Source: an uncultured Pelagibacteraceae bacterium (GTDB taxonomy: Bacteria; Pseudomonadota; Alphaproteobacteria; Pelagibacterales; Pelagibacteraceae). Taken from it: DNA of 45,586 bases. A program made the position numbers and the translations under genes. The stretch lies in the NCBI GenBank assembly GCA_902558795.1, contig CACEFI010000004.1, forward strand, positions 1 to 45,586, written 5' to 3'. Shown piece after piece: positions 15,791 to 24,647 of the stretch. The notes under the pieces were generated by a model. The model worked only from the letters and a program-made list of their open reading frames with translations. It was not told the origin of the DNA and made no database searches. The number at the start of each line of letters is the position of its first letter. Within the stretch, counting starts at the first letter, position 1.

Positions 15791-16540
15791 ATGATTAAAT
15801 ATGATTTAAATGAGAGAGTTGCAGTTGTTACTGGTGGAGCACAAGGGTTTGGCTTAGCTACTACAGAAAAATTTATTGAGTCTGGTGCAAAAGTTATTAT
15901 TTGGGACATCGATGAAGAAGAAGCAAAAAAAGCAATTAACAAAATTGGATCAAAATATTTAACTTACCAAATTGTTGATGTAAGTAACTTTGAGGCGATT
16001 AATAAAAATTTAATAGAGATAGAAAGTTCACATAAAAAAATTGATATTTTTATAAATAACGCAGGGATCACAGGTATGAACACAACACTTCAAGAATACC
16101 CAATTGAAGAATGGAAAAGAGTAATAAACCTAAATCTAAACTCTGTATTTTATTGTTGTAAGGCTGTTGTTCCTTTTATGATTAAAAATAATTATGGAAG
16201 AATAGTTAATATTGCGTCTATAGCTGGAAAAGAAGGTAACCCAAATGCAAGCGCATACAGCACATCTAAAGCAGGAGTAATAGGTTTGACTAAATCATTG
16301 GGTAAAGAATTGGCTCAAAAAAACATTGCAGTTAATTGTGTTACACCAGCAGCTGCAAAAACTAGAATTTTTGATCAAATGACTGAAGAGCATATAAATT
16401 ATATGCTTTCGAAAATACCCAGAAATAAGTTTGCAAAAGTTGAAGAATTAGCTTCTTTAGTTACCTGGTTAGCTAGTGAAGAAAATTCGTTTTCAACTGC
16501 TGCAGTATTTGATTTAAGTGGTGGTAGAGCAACTTATTAG
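15791..16540 (+). CDS. SDR-family NAD(P)-dependent dehydrogenase
   Basis: The 249-residue classical SDR has TGGAQGFG (residues 15-22), NNAGITG, the catalytic Ser in NIASIAGKEGN and Tyr/Lys in YSTSK, and the distinctive end FDLSGGRATY. That ending and the NCVTPAAAKT stretch mark a recurrent alphaproteobacterial SDR branch often annotated as 3-oxoacyl-ACP reductase-like and found in sugar-acid clusters. It sits one base after tctA and two bases before the ROK kinase gene. The likely task is oxidising a hydroxyl of the imported acid or its keto-deoxy derivative; the precise substrate is not clear. Confidence 0.8.
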   Translation: MIKYDLNERVAVVTGGAQGFGLATTEKFIESGAKVIIWDIDEEEAKKAINKIGSKYLTYQIVDVSNFEAINKNLIEIESSHKKIDIFINNAGITGMNTTLQEYPIEEWKRVINLNLNSVFYCCKAVVPFMIKNNYGRIVNIASIAGKEGNPNASAYSTSKAGVIGLTKSLGKELAQKNIAVNCVTPAAAKTRIFDQMTEEHINYMLSKIPRNKFAKVEELASLVTWLASEENSFSTAAVFDLSGGRATY

Positions 16541-16542
16541 TC

Positions 16543-17445
16543 ATGCAAATTGGTATTGATGTAGGTGCTACAAAGATAGAGAGTGTTGTGCTTGAAAAAG
16601 ATGGACAAGAAAAACACAGATCTAGAATACCATGCCCAAAAAATTATACTCAAATAATTACTTCTATAAGAGATATTCATAGACAATTAGAACAAGAATT
16701 TAAACAAGAACTTCCAATTGGTGTTTGTCATCCTGGGGTTCACTCTCCTCAAACAGGGTTGGTTAAAAATGTTCCGAACCTAAGTTGGTTAGAAAAAAAA
16801 CCATTTCAAAATGATCTACGTAAAGCACTTGGGAAAGAAGTGTTTTGTGAAAATGATGCAAATTGTTTTGCATTGTCAGAGGCTATAGATGGATCAGGCA
16901 AACATTACAAAATTGTTTATGGTATAATCTTGGGATCTGGAGTTGGAGGTGGTTTAGTGATTGATAAAAAAATAGTAAGTGGTCCGAATGGTGTTGCAGG
17001 AGAATGGGGCCATAATCAAATTCCTTATTTTGCTGCTAAAAAAGAAAATTTTGACTCAACTAATCCAAGAGAAGCTGAGATTGAAAGTTTTTTATCTGGT
17101 TTAAGTTTAGCGAAAAGATTTAATAAAATTTATGGAAAAAATTTAAAAACAAATGAAATTTTTGAATTAAATAGAAAACATGATTTAGATGCAGAAAGAT
17201 TTATAGATGATTTTAAAGTAAACTTAGCAATGTCACTTTCAAGTATTATTAATATTTTAGATCCTGATGCTTTTGTTTTTGGAGGTGGAGTTTCAAATGA
17301 AATTGATTTTTTACACGAAATAGACTCACTAGTTAGGAAATTTGTTATTGGAAGAGAATACGAAGGTGTTTTTTTAAAACCTAAATATGGTGATGCTAGT
17401 GGTGTTCGTGGTGCTGCAAGATTGGGAAGAAGCGCGACATATTAA
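16543..17445 (+). CDS. ROK-family sugar kinase lacking the zinc-binding cysteines
   Basis: The 300-residue protein is a ROK kinase: GIDVGATK (3-10) for phosphate binding, the catalytic Asp in CENDANCFA, GSGVGGGLV and GEWGHNQ. ROK kinases normally follow the GEWGH region with a Cys-rich zinc loop (CxCGxxGCxE). Here that stretch reads YFAAKKENFDSTNPREAEIESFLSG, with no Cys at all, although the Glu and the following ESFLSG are kept. The protein may fold without zinc. It has no DNA-binding domain, so it is a kinase rather than a NagC-type repressor. It ends the Tct unit. Likely substrate is a free hexose or keto sugar; ATP-dependent sugar phosphorylation is otherwise rare in this cluster. Confidence 0.85.
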   Translation: MQIGIDVGATKIESVVLEKDGQEKHRSRIPCPKNYTQIITSIRDIHRQLEQEFKQELPIGVCHPGVHSPQTGLVKNVPNLSWLEKKPFQNDLRKALGKEVFCENDANCFALSEAIDGSGKHYKIVYGIILGSGVGGGLVIDKKIVSGPNGVAGEWGHNQIPYFAAKKENFDSTNPREAEIESFLSGLSLAKRFNKIYGKNLKTNEIFELNRKHDLDAERFIDDFKVNLAMSLSSIINILDPDAFVFGGGVSNEIDFLHEIDSLVRKFVIGREYEGVFLKPKYGDASGVRGAARLGRSATY

Positions 17446-17625
17446 TTAACAATTTCTCATTACAATTTAATTTAGAAAATTCAAATTTTACAAAAAATAA
17501 GAAAAGTAGCGAAAAAATATTGATAAAAAATAATCAATCAAAAGTTGTATTTATATTTTTTGTTATGATCTTTCCTCAAAGTAGTTATATTTCACTTTTT
17601 TAAATTAATTTAAAAGGGAGAAATA
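17446..17625 (+). promoter_or_regulatory. Intergenic region with candidate extended -10 promoter for the sugar ABC operon
   Basis: This 180-base gap has no ORF worth calling. TGTTATGATC at 17561-17570 fits an extended -10 element (TGnTATGAT), about 57 bases before the ATG of the binding-protein gene. No convincing -35 box at normal spacing was found, which is compatible with an extended -10 promoter. AAAGGGAGA (17613-17621) is a strong ribosome site. The 21-bp dyad of other units is not present here. Confidence 0.45.
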
Positions 17626-18531
17626 ATGAAAAAACTTATACTTTCGATTGCAGCTCTTGCATTATTTGCAACTTCTGCTTTCGCTGAAAGATATGTCATG
17701 GTTACACATGGTGAAGGAAAAGATCCTTTTTGGCCAGTAGTTCAAAAAGGTGGTGAAGATGCAGCTCGAGCAATCGGTGCTGATTTTGAATACATCTACA
17801 ACCCTTCTGCTGATATGGCTGATATGGCAAGCTCAATTCAAGCTGCTGCAGCTACTCAACCAGATGGTATGGTAATTTCTTTACCAGACCCAGATGCATT
17901 AGGTCCAGCTATTAAAGCTGCTGTTGCTGCTGGTGTTCCAGTAATTACAATGAACTCTGGTTTAGAGTCTTCTGCTAGCCTAGGTGCTTTAATGCACGTT
18001 GGACAGCCTGAATTACTTGCTGGACAAAAAGCTGGTGAAAGAGCAAAAGCTGAAGGTGCTACTAAAGCACTTTGTATGATTCAAGAAGCATACAACACAG
18101 CTCTTGTAGACAGATGTGAAGGTTACGGTTCTGCAGTTCCTATGCAAATGACTGATACTACATCTGACCCTGCAACTATTCAAACTAGAGCTACTGCTGC
18201 TTTACAAGCTAACAAAGATATCAATGCAATCCTTTCAGTAGGACCTCACGTATGTGAAGCTGTTGATAAAGCTTTAGCTGATCTTGGTATGACAGTACAC
18301 CACTCTTGCTTCGATTTAAGTCCTGCAGTTATGGATTTAATCGGATCTGGAAGAGTTGCTTTCACTATCGATCAACAACAAAGACTACAAGGTTATATGC
18401 CAGTTATCGTATTACACTTGTACAATAACAGTGCTGGACTTTTACCAGGAGCTAACATCCCATCGGGACCTGGCTTCGTTGACAAGTCTAACGCTTCTTC
18501 AGTTGCTGCTTTAGCAGGAATTGACAGATAG
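17626..18531 (+). CDS. Periplasmic sugar-binding protein of a CUT2/Frc-type ABC transporter
   Basis: The 301-residue protein has a textbook signal peptide (MKKLILSIAALALFATSAFA, cut before ERYV) and the type I periplasmic-binding fold (Peripla_BP_4): HGEGKDPFWPVVQKG, a QPDGMVISLPDP segment, AAGVPVITMNSG and a hinge-proximal DLSPAVMDLIGSG. It delivers a monosaccharide or inositol-type ligand to the permease encoded downstream. Codon choice is distinctly C-ending (AAC, TAC, TTC, CAC), unlike its neighbours, which suggests very high expression. Its own terminator-like hairpin follows, so it can be made in excess over the membrane parts. Ligand is not deducible; Ala-rich composition is unusual for this AT-rich genome. 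Confidence 0.9.
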   Translation: MKKLILSIAALALFATSAFAERYVMVTHGEGKDPFWPVVQKGGEDAARAIGADFEYIYNPSADMADMASSIQAAAATQPDGMVISLPDPDALGPAIKAAVAAGVPVITMNSGLESSASLGALMHVGQPELLAGQKAGERAKAEGATKALCMIQEAYNTALVDRCEGYGSAVPMQMTDTTSDPATIQTRATAALQANKDINAILSVGPHVCEAVDKALADLGMTVHHSCFDLSPAVMDLIGSGRVAFTIDQQQRLQGYMPVIVLHLYNNSAGLLPGANIPSGPGFVDKSNASSVAALAGIDR

Positions 18532-18544
18532 TCTGTAATAATTT

Positions 18545-18577
18545 AAGGGGTCGATTATTCAATCGGCCCTTTTTTTA
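18545..18577 (+). terminator. Terminator between binding-protein and permease genes
   Basis: AAGGGGTCGATT, loop ATTC, AATCGGCCCTT forms an 11-bp stem with G-T pairs, followed by a run of T residues. It lies 14 bases after the binding-protein stop and before the permease gene, so partial termination would set a high ratio of binding protein to permease. Confidence 0.8.
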
Positions 18578-18601
18578 TAAAATTAATTAACCTTTTTAAA
18601 A

Positions 18602-20197
18602 ATGAATACATCAACAACAAACAAACCTAGACAAGAGTCAGACCGACAAGGTGAAAAAAAATGGTATTCTGCAATAATGTCTCGTCCAGAGATTGGACCC
18701 TTGGGTGTAATGATCTTACTTTTTTGTATGTTGGGATACTTTTCTATTCCAGAAGGAGAATTTTCTCTTAATCCTTTTTCTGGTGAAGGATTTAATGCCT
18801 TAGGAATTAGAAATAATTTTAGGGTAATTGCTCAATTAGGAATCGTAGCACTTGCTGCTGGGATGTTAATTATTGCAGGTGAATTCGATCTTTCAGTTGG
18901 TTCAATGATTGGTTTTGCAGGTGGTTGTATGGCAATGATACTAAAATGGGGTTTTGCTGTTGTAATTCCTTACATTTCTTTTGAAGGAGGTTTTCATTTT
19001 GAGGGTTTAAGATTATTTGAAATTAAAGATGTTTCACCACTATTAGCAATATTAATTACATTATGTATGACTTTATCTTTCGGATGGATCCAGGGATGGA
19101 TAATTGTTAAAAGTGGTATATCTTCTTTCATTGTTACACTAGGTGGACTTTTCTTTTTAAGAGGTTTAACAGAAGTATCATATAGAGCATTTAATAGAGC
19201 TCCTGATCAAACTGCTGGATCAACAACTGTTACAGACTTACCAGATATCAAAAATATAATAAATGTACCAGGTCTTGGTGAAATGGAAAGAGATGCCGCT
19301 AAAGCTTTACCAAATGATCAATTATTAGAAATTCTTAGCACTGTGCCTGCTAGCACGGTTGCAAAATTAACTGAACAATTAACATATATTAACGAAAAAG
19401 TTGCAGCTTACAAAACTGCCATGAATTCTGAGAAAATGATTGCAACTTTAGAAAAATCTTTAGCTGGAGCAAAAAAATCTGGTAATGACTCAATGGTCGA
19501 AATTTTGACAAAGAAAATAGAAGCTGGAGTTAATGTTCCTGATGTTGCAGCAAAAGCTGTTACTGATATTGATATAGCAAAAGCTTACATCGATACCATA
19601 GTTACTGCAAGACCAGTCGCTAATTTCTTTGGAGGAGATATTATGGAGCCGGTATTTAATTGGTTATATTATACAGCTGATTGGAATGTAAATAACTTTG
19701 GAAATATTTTTGCTAAAGGAATGTATTCTGCTTTAATGATTTGGGGACTTGTTGCTTTTATTTGTTATTTCATTTTGAGTAAAACTCAAGCAGGTAACTG
19801 GATTTATTCAACTGGTGGAAATCTTAATGCTGCAAAGGCTAACGGTGTGCCTACAAACAAAGTTAAGATTGCATTATTTGTGAATACTGCATTTTGCGCA
19901 ACTATGTTCGCTGCATGTCAAGTATTTGAAGTTAATACTGCGGATACAGCTAAAGGTAATTTAAAAGAATTAGAAGCAATTGCTGCAGCGGTTATTGGTG
20001 GTGTTGTTCTAACAGGAGGTTTTGGAACAATAGGTGGAATTATCTTAGGCACAATTATTTTTGGAATAGCAAAAGAAGCTTTCTTTTATATCCCTGGAAT
20101 TGATGGATCATTCTATAGGGTGTTCCTTGGAGCAGTTCTTGTTACTGCTGCCTTTACTAATGAGAATATTAGGAAACGAATTATGGGAAATATTTAA
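18602..20197 (+). CDS. Sugar ABC transporter permease (RbsC/FrcC type) with a large inserted domain
   Basis: The 531-residue permease matches the RbsC/FrcC family at both ends: IIAGEFDLSVGSMIGFAGG (about 90-108), SFIVTLGGLFFLRG, the cytoplasmic GGNLNAAKANGVPTNKVK, and AAAVIGGVVLTGGFGTIGG near the C-terminus. Family members are usually 320-400 residues. The excess is mostly a hydrophilic, helix-prone insert at about residues 201-345, with Lys/Glu/Ala-rich stretches, placed after the RGLTE helix where the family has a short non-cytoplasmic loop. It therefore probably faces the periplasm. The insert could contact the binding protein. The stop is followed directly by the ATPase ATG. Confidence 0.9.
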   Translation: MNTSTTNKPRQESDRQGEKKWYSAIMSRPEIGPLGVMILLFCMLGYFSIPEGEFSLNPFSGEGFNALGIRNNFRVIAQLGIVALAAGMLIIAGEFDLSVGSMIGFAGGCMAMILKWGFAVVIPYISFEGGFHFEGLRLFEIKDVSPLLAILITLCMTLSFGWIQGWIIVKSGISSFIVTLGGLFFLRGLTEVSYRAFNRAPDQTAGSTTVTDLPDIKNIINVPGLGEMERDAAKALPNDQLLEILSTVPASTVAKLTEQLTYINEKVAAYKTAMNSEKMIATLEKSLAGAKKSGNDSMVEILTKKIEAGVNVPDVAAKAVTDIDIAKAYIDTIVTARPVANFFGGDIMEPVFNWLYYTADWNVNNFGNIFAKGMYSALMIWGLVAFICYFILSKTQAGNWIYSTGGNLNAAKANGVPTNKVKIALFVNTAFCATMFAACQVFEVNTADTAKGNLKELEAIAAAVIGGVVLTGGFGTIGGIILGTIIFGIAKEAFFYIPGIDGSFYRVFLGAVLVTAAFTNENIRKRIMGNI

Positions 20198-20977
20198 ATG
20201 GATAAAAAACCTTTAATTGAAATAAAGAACTTAGTAAAAAAATTTGGATCATTTACTGCTTTAAATGGTGTTTCATTAGATGTTTATCCAGGTGAAGTTC
20301 ATGCTCTTTTAGGTGACAATGGAGCTGGAAAGTCCACTCTGATCAAGGTGTTATCTGGAGTTCATCCTATGACAAGTGGAGAAATAAAAGTTGATGGAGA
20401 AATTGTTAATTTTACTTCACCACGTCAAGCATCTGATGCAGGTATTGGTACAGTTTATCAAGATTTAGCACTCAATGCCTTAACTTCAGTTACAAGAAAT
20501 TTTTTTCTTGGACGTGAAATTAAAAAAGGACCAGGCCCATTTGGTTTATTGCAAATGGACGAGATGGATAGAATTACAACAGAAGAAATGTCTAAAATTG
20601 GAATTAATATAGCAAACCCTAATCAACCCGTCGGAACAATGTCAGGCGGTCAAAGACAAACCTTGGCTATTGCTAGAGCAATTTACTTCGGCGCAAAGAT
20701 ACTAATATTAGATGAACCTACATCAGCATTAGGTCAAAAACAGCAAATGGAAGTTTTAAAAACAATAAAAAAAGTTCAAAATTTTGGAAATATTGCAATT
20801 ATACTTATTACGCATAATGAAATTCATGCACGACTTATAGCTGATCGATTTACATTTTTAAGTTTGGGAGAAGTGATTGGTTCAGGATTGTCTGCAGATC
20901 TTGGTAATGAAGAAGTAAAAAGATTAATGGCAGGTGGTGCAAAAATTGGTGATCTTGCTAAAGAATTAGAGCTATAG
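20198..20977 (+). CDS. Sugar ABC transporter ATPase, single-domain FrcA type
   Basis: The 259-residue protein has one complete nucleotide-binding domain: Walker A GDNGAGKST near residue 40, a Q-loop in VYQDLALN, signature MSGGQRQ, Walker B ILILDEPTSALG and the switch His in ITHNEIHA. Ribose-type importers normally have a fused double ATPase of about 500 residues; a single domain of this size is typical of FrcA in the fructose system of rhizobia, so two copies should pair under the permease. It directly follows the permease gene and its stop overlaps the GTG of the next SDR by one base. Confidence 0.9.
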   Translation: MDKKPLIEIKNLVKKFGSFTALNGVSLDVYPGEVHALLGDNGAGKSTLIKVLSGVHPMTSGEIKVDGEIVNFTSPRQASDAGIGTVYQDLALNALTSVTRNFFLGREIKKGPGPFGLLQMDEMDRITTEEMSKIGINIANPNQPVGTMSGGQRQTLAIARAIYFGAKILILDEPTSALGQKQQMEVLKTIKKVQNFGNIAIILITHNEIHARLIADRFTFLSLGEVIGSGLSADLGNEEVKRLMAGGAKIGDLAKELEL

Positions 20978-21738
20978 TGAAAGTAAAATATTACGATTTA
21001 GAGAACAAAAGAGTGTTTATCACAGGCGGGGGATCAGGAATTGGTGCTTCAATTGTTGAACATTTTTGCGAACAAGGTTCAGAGGTTTATTTTATAGATA
21101 TTAATGTATCAGAGTCTGAAAAATTAATTGAAGAGATAAAAAATAAAAAATATTCAATCCCAACTTTTATTGAATGTGATTTGTTAAATATAAAACAACT
21201 TCAAAAGACAATTGCGGACATAATTGATCAAAAGGGTCCAATTGATGTTTTAATTAATAATGCCGCTAATGACACAAGACACAAAATAGATGATGTTACA
21301 GAGGAATATTGGGATGAAAGAATGAATGTAAATTTAAGACATTATTTTTTCACAGTTCAATCGGTTAAAAAATCAATGATTGAAAATAAAGGTGGTGTAA
21401 TTGTCAATATGGGCTCTTCTTCTTGGATGGTTGGACAAGGAGGTATGGCTGCTTATACAGCTGCAAAATCTGGGGTAGTTGGTTTAACAAGATCGTTTGC
21501 TAGAGATTTAGGTGAATTTAACATTAGAGTTAATTCTGTAGTGCCAGGTTGGGTCTTAACACAAAGACAAATTGATCTTTGGTTAAATGAGGAGTCAGAG
21601 AAAGATTTGATGAAAAACCAATGTTTAAAAGCTAGATTGTTACCTCATGAACTAGCTCAAGCAGTATTATTTTTTTCATCAGAACAATCTGGTGGATGTA
21701 CAAATCAATCTTATATCGTTGATAAAGGCTGGTTATAA
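20977..21738 (+). CDS. SDR aldose 1-dehydrogenase (XylB/galactose dehydrogenase type), copy 2
   Basis: The 253-residue protein starts with GTG, sharing one base with the ATPase stop, and has GGGSGIGAS (17-25), NNAANDTRH (94-102), Ser149, Tyr160 and Lys164. The match to the Caulobacter XylB group is closer than for copy 1: ITGGGSGIGA, DVLINNAANDTRHK and VVPGWV. It is the same length as the paralogue at 9803-10564 and collinear with it, with over half of residues identical by eye. Lying right behind the ABC importer and ahead of a mutarotase, it probably oxidises the imported aldose at C1 to the lactone, avoiding phosphorylation. Confidence 0.88.
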   Translation: MKVKYYDLENKRVFITGGGSGIGASIVEHFCEQGSEVYFIDINVSESEKLIEEIKNKKYSIPTFIECDLLNIKQLQKTIADIIDQKGPIDVLINNAANDTRHKIDDVTEEYWDERMNVNLRHYFFTVQSVKKSMIENKGGVIVNMGSSSWMVGQGGMAAYTAAKSGVVGLTRSFARDLGEFNIRVNSVVPGWVLTQRQIDLWLNEESEKDLMKNQCLKARLLPHELAQAVLFFSSEQSGGCTNQSYIVDKGWL

Positions 21739-21746
21739 CAGGCTTT

Positions 21747-22730
21747 GTGAAAGTACAAAGTTCAAAGATAGAAAATAAGTATTTAAGAATTAAATCAATT
21801 AATATCGGCGCTTGCTTATATGAGATTTATGATAAGCAAAAAAAAATAAATCTTATCTTAAATCTTGGTCCTTCAAAAAATTATAGTAGTAAAAATTTCT
21901 ATGTAGGTGCTACTTGTGGTCGTTATGCAGGAAGAATATCAAATTCGAAATTTAAGATTAAAAATAAAACTTTTAAGCTCGATGGTAATGAGGGAAAAAA
22001 TACACTACATGGAGGAAAAATAGGATTTGATAGATTAGAATGGAAAATACTCCATCATTCAAAAACTAAAATTATTTATCAATTATTATCCAAAAACCTT
22101 GATCAAGGTTTCCCAGGAGATCTTTATTCTGAGTGTATTTTTGAAATAAAGAACAAAAGTTTATTTATCAAATATCAATATGAGTCAAATCAATTAACAC
22201 ATGTGAGTTTAACTAATCATAGTTATTGGAATTTAAATAAAAATAAAAATGAGACAATTTTTAACCATGATTTAAAAATTAATTCTGAGAAATATCTTGA
22301 AGTAAACAATAAATTAATCCCAACTGGCAAAATTAAAAAAGTTAAAAACACTATTAATGACTTTAATAAGTTTCAAAATATTGGAGAAAAAATAGACGTT
22401 ATCAAAAACAAAAAGACAAAAAGAACATCTAGCAAAATAAATGCATTAGGATTTGATTTAACATTTTGTATTAAAAAAAACTCTAAAAACTATTTAGCCT
22501 CGTTAAAAAATAAAAAAACTAATATCCAATTAGATTTTTATTCAAATCTTCCTGGGATACAACTTTATACCAGTCAAGGTTTGCGATATAAAAATAAACT
22601 TGCTCCTTACCAAGGTGTTTGTTTAGAAACTCAACACTATCCGGATGCACCAAATAATAAAAATTTTCCAAGCACTTTAATTAAACCCAAAAAACTTTAT
22701 AAGTACTTTACAAAAATAAATATTTCATAA
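21747..22730 (+). CDS. galM: Aldose 1-epimerase (mutarotase)
   Basis: The 327-residue protein (GTG start) is a galactose-mutarotase-like beta-sandwich enzyme. It shows CGRYAGRISNSKF, the NTLHGGKIGFD segment with a substrate-binding His, SLTNHSYWNL with the catalytic His, and GIQLYTSQG followed by GVCLETQHYPDAP with the catalytic Glu. These are the canonical GalM motifs. It interconverts anomers so that the neighbouring aldose dehydrogenase, which acts on one anomer, can proceed. It lies eight bases after that dehydrogenase gene and one base before the next gene. The C-terminal half is Lys-rich as usual in this genome. Confidence 0.9.
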   Translation: MKVQSSKIENKYLRIKSINIGACLYEIYDKQKKINLILNLGPSKNYSSKNFYVGATCGRYAGRISNSKFKIKNKTFKLDGNEGKNTLHGGKIGFDRLEWKILHHSKTKIIYQLLSKNLDQGFPGDLYSECIFEIKNKSLFIKYQYESNQLTHVSLTNHSYWNLNKNKNETIFNHDLKINSEKYLEVNNKLIPTGKIKKVKNTINDFNKFQNIGEKIDVIKNKKTKRTSSKINALGFDLTFCIKKNSKNYLASLKNKKTNIQLDFYSNLPGIQLYTSQGLRYKNKLAPYQGVCLETQHYPDAPNNKNFPSTLIKPKKLYKYFTKINIS

Positions 22731-22731
22731 A

Positions 22732-23769
22732 ATGAATAAAAAAATAAATATATCAATTGTTGGAACTGGTTTAATGGGTTTGCAACACATAAAGGCAATT
22801 TCAAAATCAAAAAAAGCTAATCTTCATTCGATTGTAGACATTACTAATAACGCTAAAAGTTTATCAAAAAAATATAAAATCCCGTTGTATTCAAATGTTG
22901 ATGAACTTTTAAACTCAAAAAATTTAGATGCAGTAATTGTTGCTACACCAAATCAATTACATGAAAAACATACAGTTAGTTTTTTAAAGAAAAAAATTCC
23001 AGTGTTATTGGAAAAACCTATTTCAGATAATATTGATTCAGCTAAAAAAATTATTAGTAGTGCTAATAAAAATAAAACACCTTTATTAATAGGGTATCAC
23101 AGAAGACATAATTCAATAGTATCAAAGGTAAAAGGTCTTATCGACAAAGGAAAATTAGGAAAAATTGTTTCAGCAAATGTGTTATGTTGGCTTTATAAAC
23201 ACAAAGCTTACTACAAAGAAAAATGGAGAATAAGTAAAGGAGGAGGGCCTCTAGGAATTAATTTAGTCCATGATATTGATATGATTTGTTATTTACTTGG
23301 TTCAATTAAATATGTTCAAGCGTTTACAGCCAATAAAACAAGAAAATTTAAAGTAGAAGATACCGCAACAATTAGTCTGGTTTTTAATTCAGGTGCACTT
23401 TGCACTTTGAATTTGTCAGATACTATCGTTGCACCCTGGAGTTATGAGTTAACTGCGGGAGAAAATCCGGCTTACCCTATAACTAATCAATCTGCATATA
23501 TGATTGGTGGTACGAAGGGATCACTACAATTTCCTAATTTGAAATATTGGTTTTATAAAAATGAGAGAAGCTGGTGGAATAAAATTTTAGTTAATGAAGA
23601 TAAAAATAAGAAAGATGATAATACTTTAATAAATCAAATTGATCATTTTGCAGATGTGGTTTTTAAAAAAGTTAAACCAAAAGTAAATGGAAATGATGGT
23701 TTGATTTCTCTTAAAATTTTTGCAGCTATAACTAAAAGTGCAAAATCAGGTAAAAAAATTAGGCTTTAA
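22732..23769 (+). CDS. Gfo/Idh/MocA-family oxidoreductase
   Basis: The 345-residue protein has the Rossmann start IVGTGLMGLQHIKA (residues 9-22), the family signature LLEKPISD near residue 97, and GGGPLGINLVHDIDMICYLLG, in which the Asp and His residues form the substrate-side catalytic pair. It is distinct from the 385-residue member at 8629. It closes the sugar ABC unit, and its end overlaps the convergent DMT permease gene by 11 bases. The family suggests dehydrogenation of a sugar, inositol or sugar acid; the exact substrate is not evident. Confidence 0.88.
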   Translation: MNKKINISIVGTGLMGLQHIKAISKSKKANLHSIVDITNNAKSLSKKYKIPLYSNVDELLNSKNLDAVIVATPNQLHEKHTVSFLKKKIPVLLEKPISDNIDSAKKIISSANKNKTPLLIGYHRRHNSIVSKVKGLIDKGKLGKIVSANVLCWLYKHKAYYKEKWRISKGGGPLGINLVHDIDMICYLLGSIKYVQAFTANKTRKFKVEDTATISLVFNSGALCTLNLSDTIVAPWSYELTAGENPAYPITNQSAYMIGGTKGSLQFPNLKYWFYKNERSWWNKILVNEDKNKKDDNTLINQIDHFADVVFKKVKPKVNGNDGLISLKIFAAITKSAKSGKKIRL

Positions 23770-24634
23770 TCTTATCTTTGTTGCCTTCTGTACGAATAAA
23801 TAATAGTCCAAATATAATAATACCAATTACACCTATAATTTTATTATAGTCAAAAGGTACACCAAAAATTAGGAAATTTATAATTGTAGACCATATCAAT
23901 TGTGAATATTGAAAATTTGTAACAAATGATAAGTTAGACAATTGTATTGCATAAATTATTAATGAATGACTCACAAATCCAGCGGCACCAAGTAATACTA
24001 AATAAAGCCAATAAATATTTTTTTCTAACGGTACCCAGTTGAAAGATATAAAAATGCTAAAAATAATTGCTCCTAGAATTGATGTATAAAAAATCGACGA
24101 GAAGGGTTCATTATCAGTTGATACAACTTTTGTAAAAAATTGATAAAGGGCCCAACAAATCGGTGGTACAATTGGAAAAATTAAGTCTAAACTAAATATT
24201 TTCATACTTGGACCTAAAGAGTAGATAATTGAACCAAAACTTAGAAGCATCAACATTATTCCTTTAAAAGATAAAATATCTTTTAAAAAATATGCAGATA
24301 GCATTGCAACAATTAAAGGCGCAGAAAAGAAAACAACATATATATCTACTAAGTCAAATTTTTGTAAAGAATAGAACATAAATGTAGTGGCAGTTACCAT
24401 CAATAAAGATCTTATTATTTGAAGTTTAAAATTTTTTTTTAAATTTACTTTTGGTTTAAAAATTAAAAAAAATATAATCAGAGATACTAAGTGAAAAAAA
24501 AATCTTCCCCAAATTGCTTGAGTAACTGGCATCACAGTACCAAGGTATTTTGCTGTAGAATCCATGCAAACAAACATGAAAAAACCACCAGCAGCTAATA
24601 AAATTACGTTAAATAAAGGAGTTTGTTGGGGCAC
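23759..24634 (-). CDS. EamA/DMT-superfamily permease
   Basis: The 291-residue protein is almost entirely hydrophobic with about ten membrane helices in two EamA repeats; AIWGRFFFHLVSL and the second-half QLIWSTIINFLIFG are typical. GFFMFVCMDSTAKYLG at the N-terminus is the usual first helix. Members export or import amino acids and other metabolites. It lies 13 bases downstream of the UxaA-type dehydratase gene on the same strand, so it may move a substrate or by-product of that pathway. Substrate is unknown. Confidence 0.85.
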   Translation of the reverse strand: MPQQTPLFNVILLAAGGFFMFVCMDSTAKYLGTVMPVTQAIWGRFFFHLVSLIIFFLIFKPKVNLKKNFKLQIIRSLLMVTATTFMFYSLQKFDLVDIYVVFFSAPLIVAMLSAYFLKDILSFKGIMLMLLSFGSIIYSLGPSMKIFSLDLIFPIVPPICWALYQFFTKVVSTDNEPFSSIFYTSILGAIIFSIFISFNWVPLEKNIYWLYLVLLGAAGFVSHSLIIYAIQLSNLSFVTNFQYSQLIWSTIINFLIFGVPFDYNKIIGVIGIIIFGLLFIRTEGNKDKIKA

Positions 24635-24647
24635 AAGGAGATTTTTA

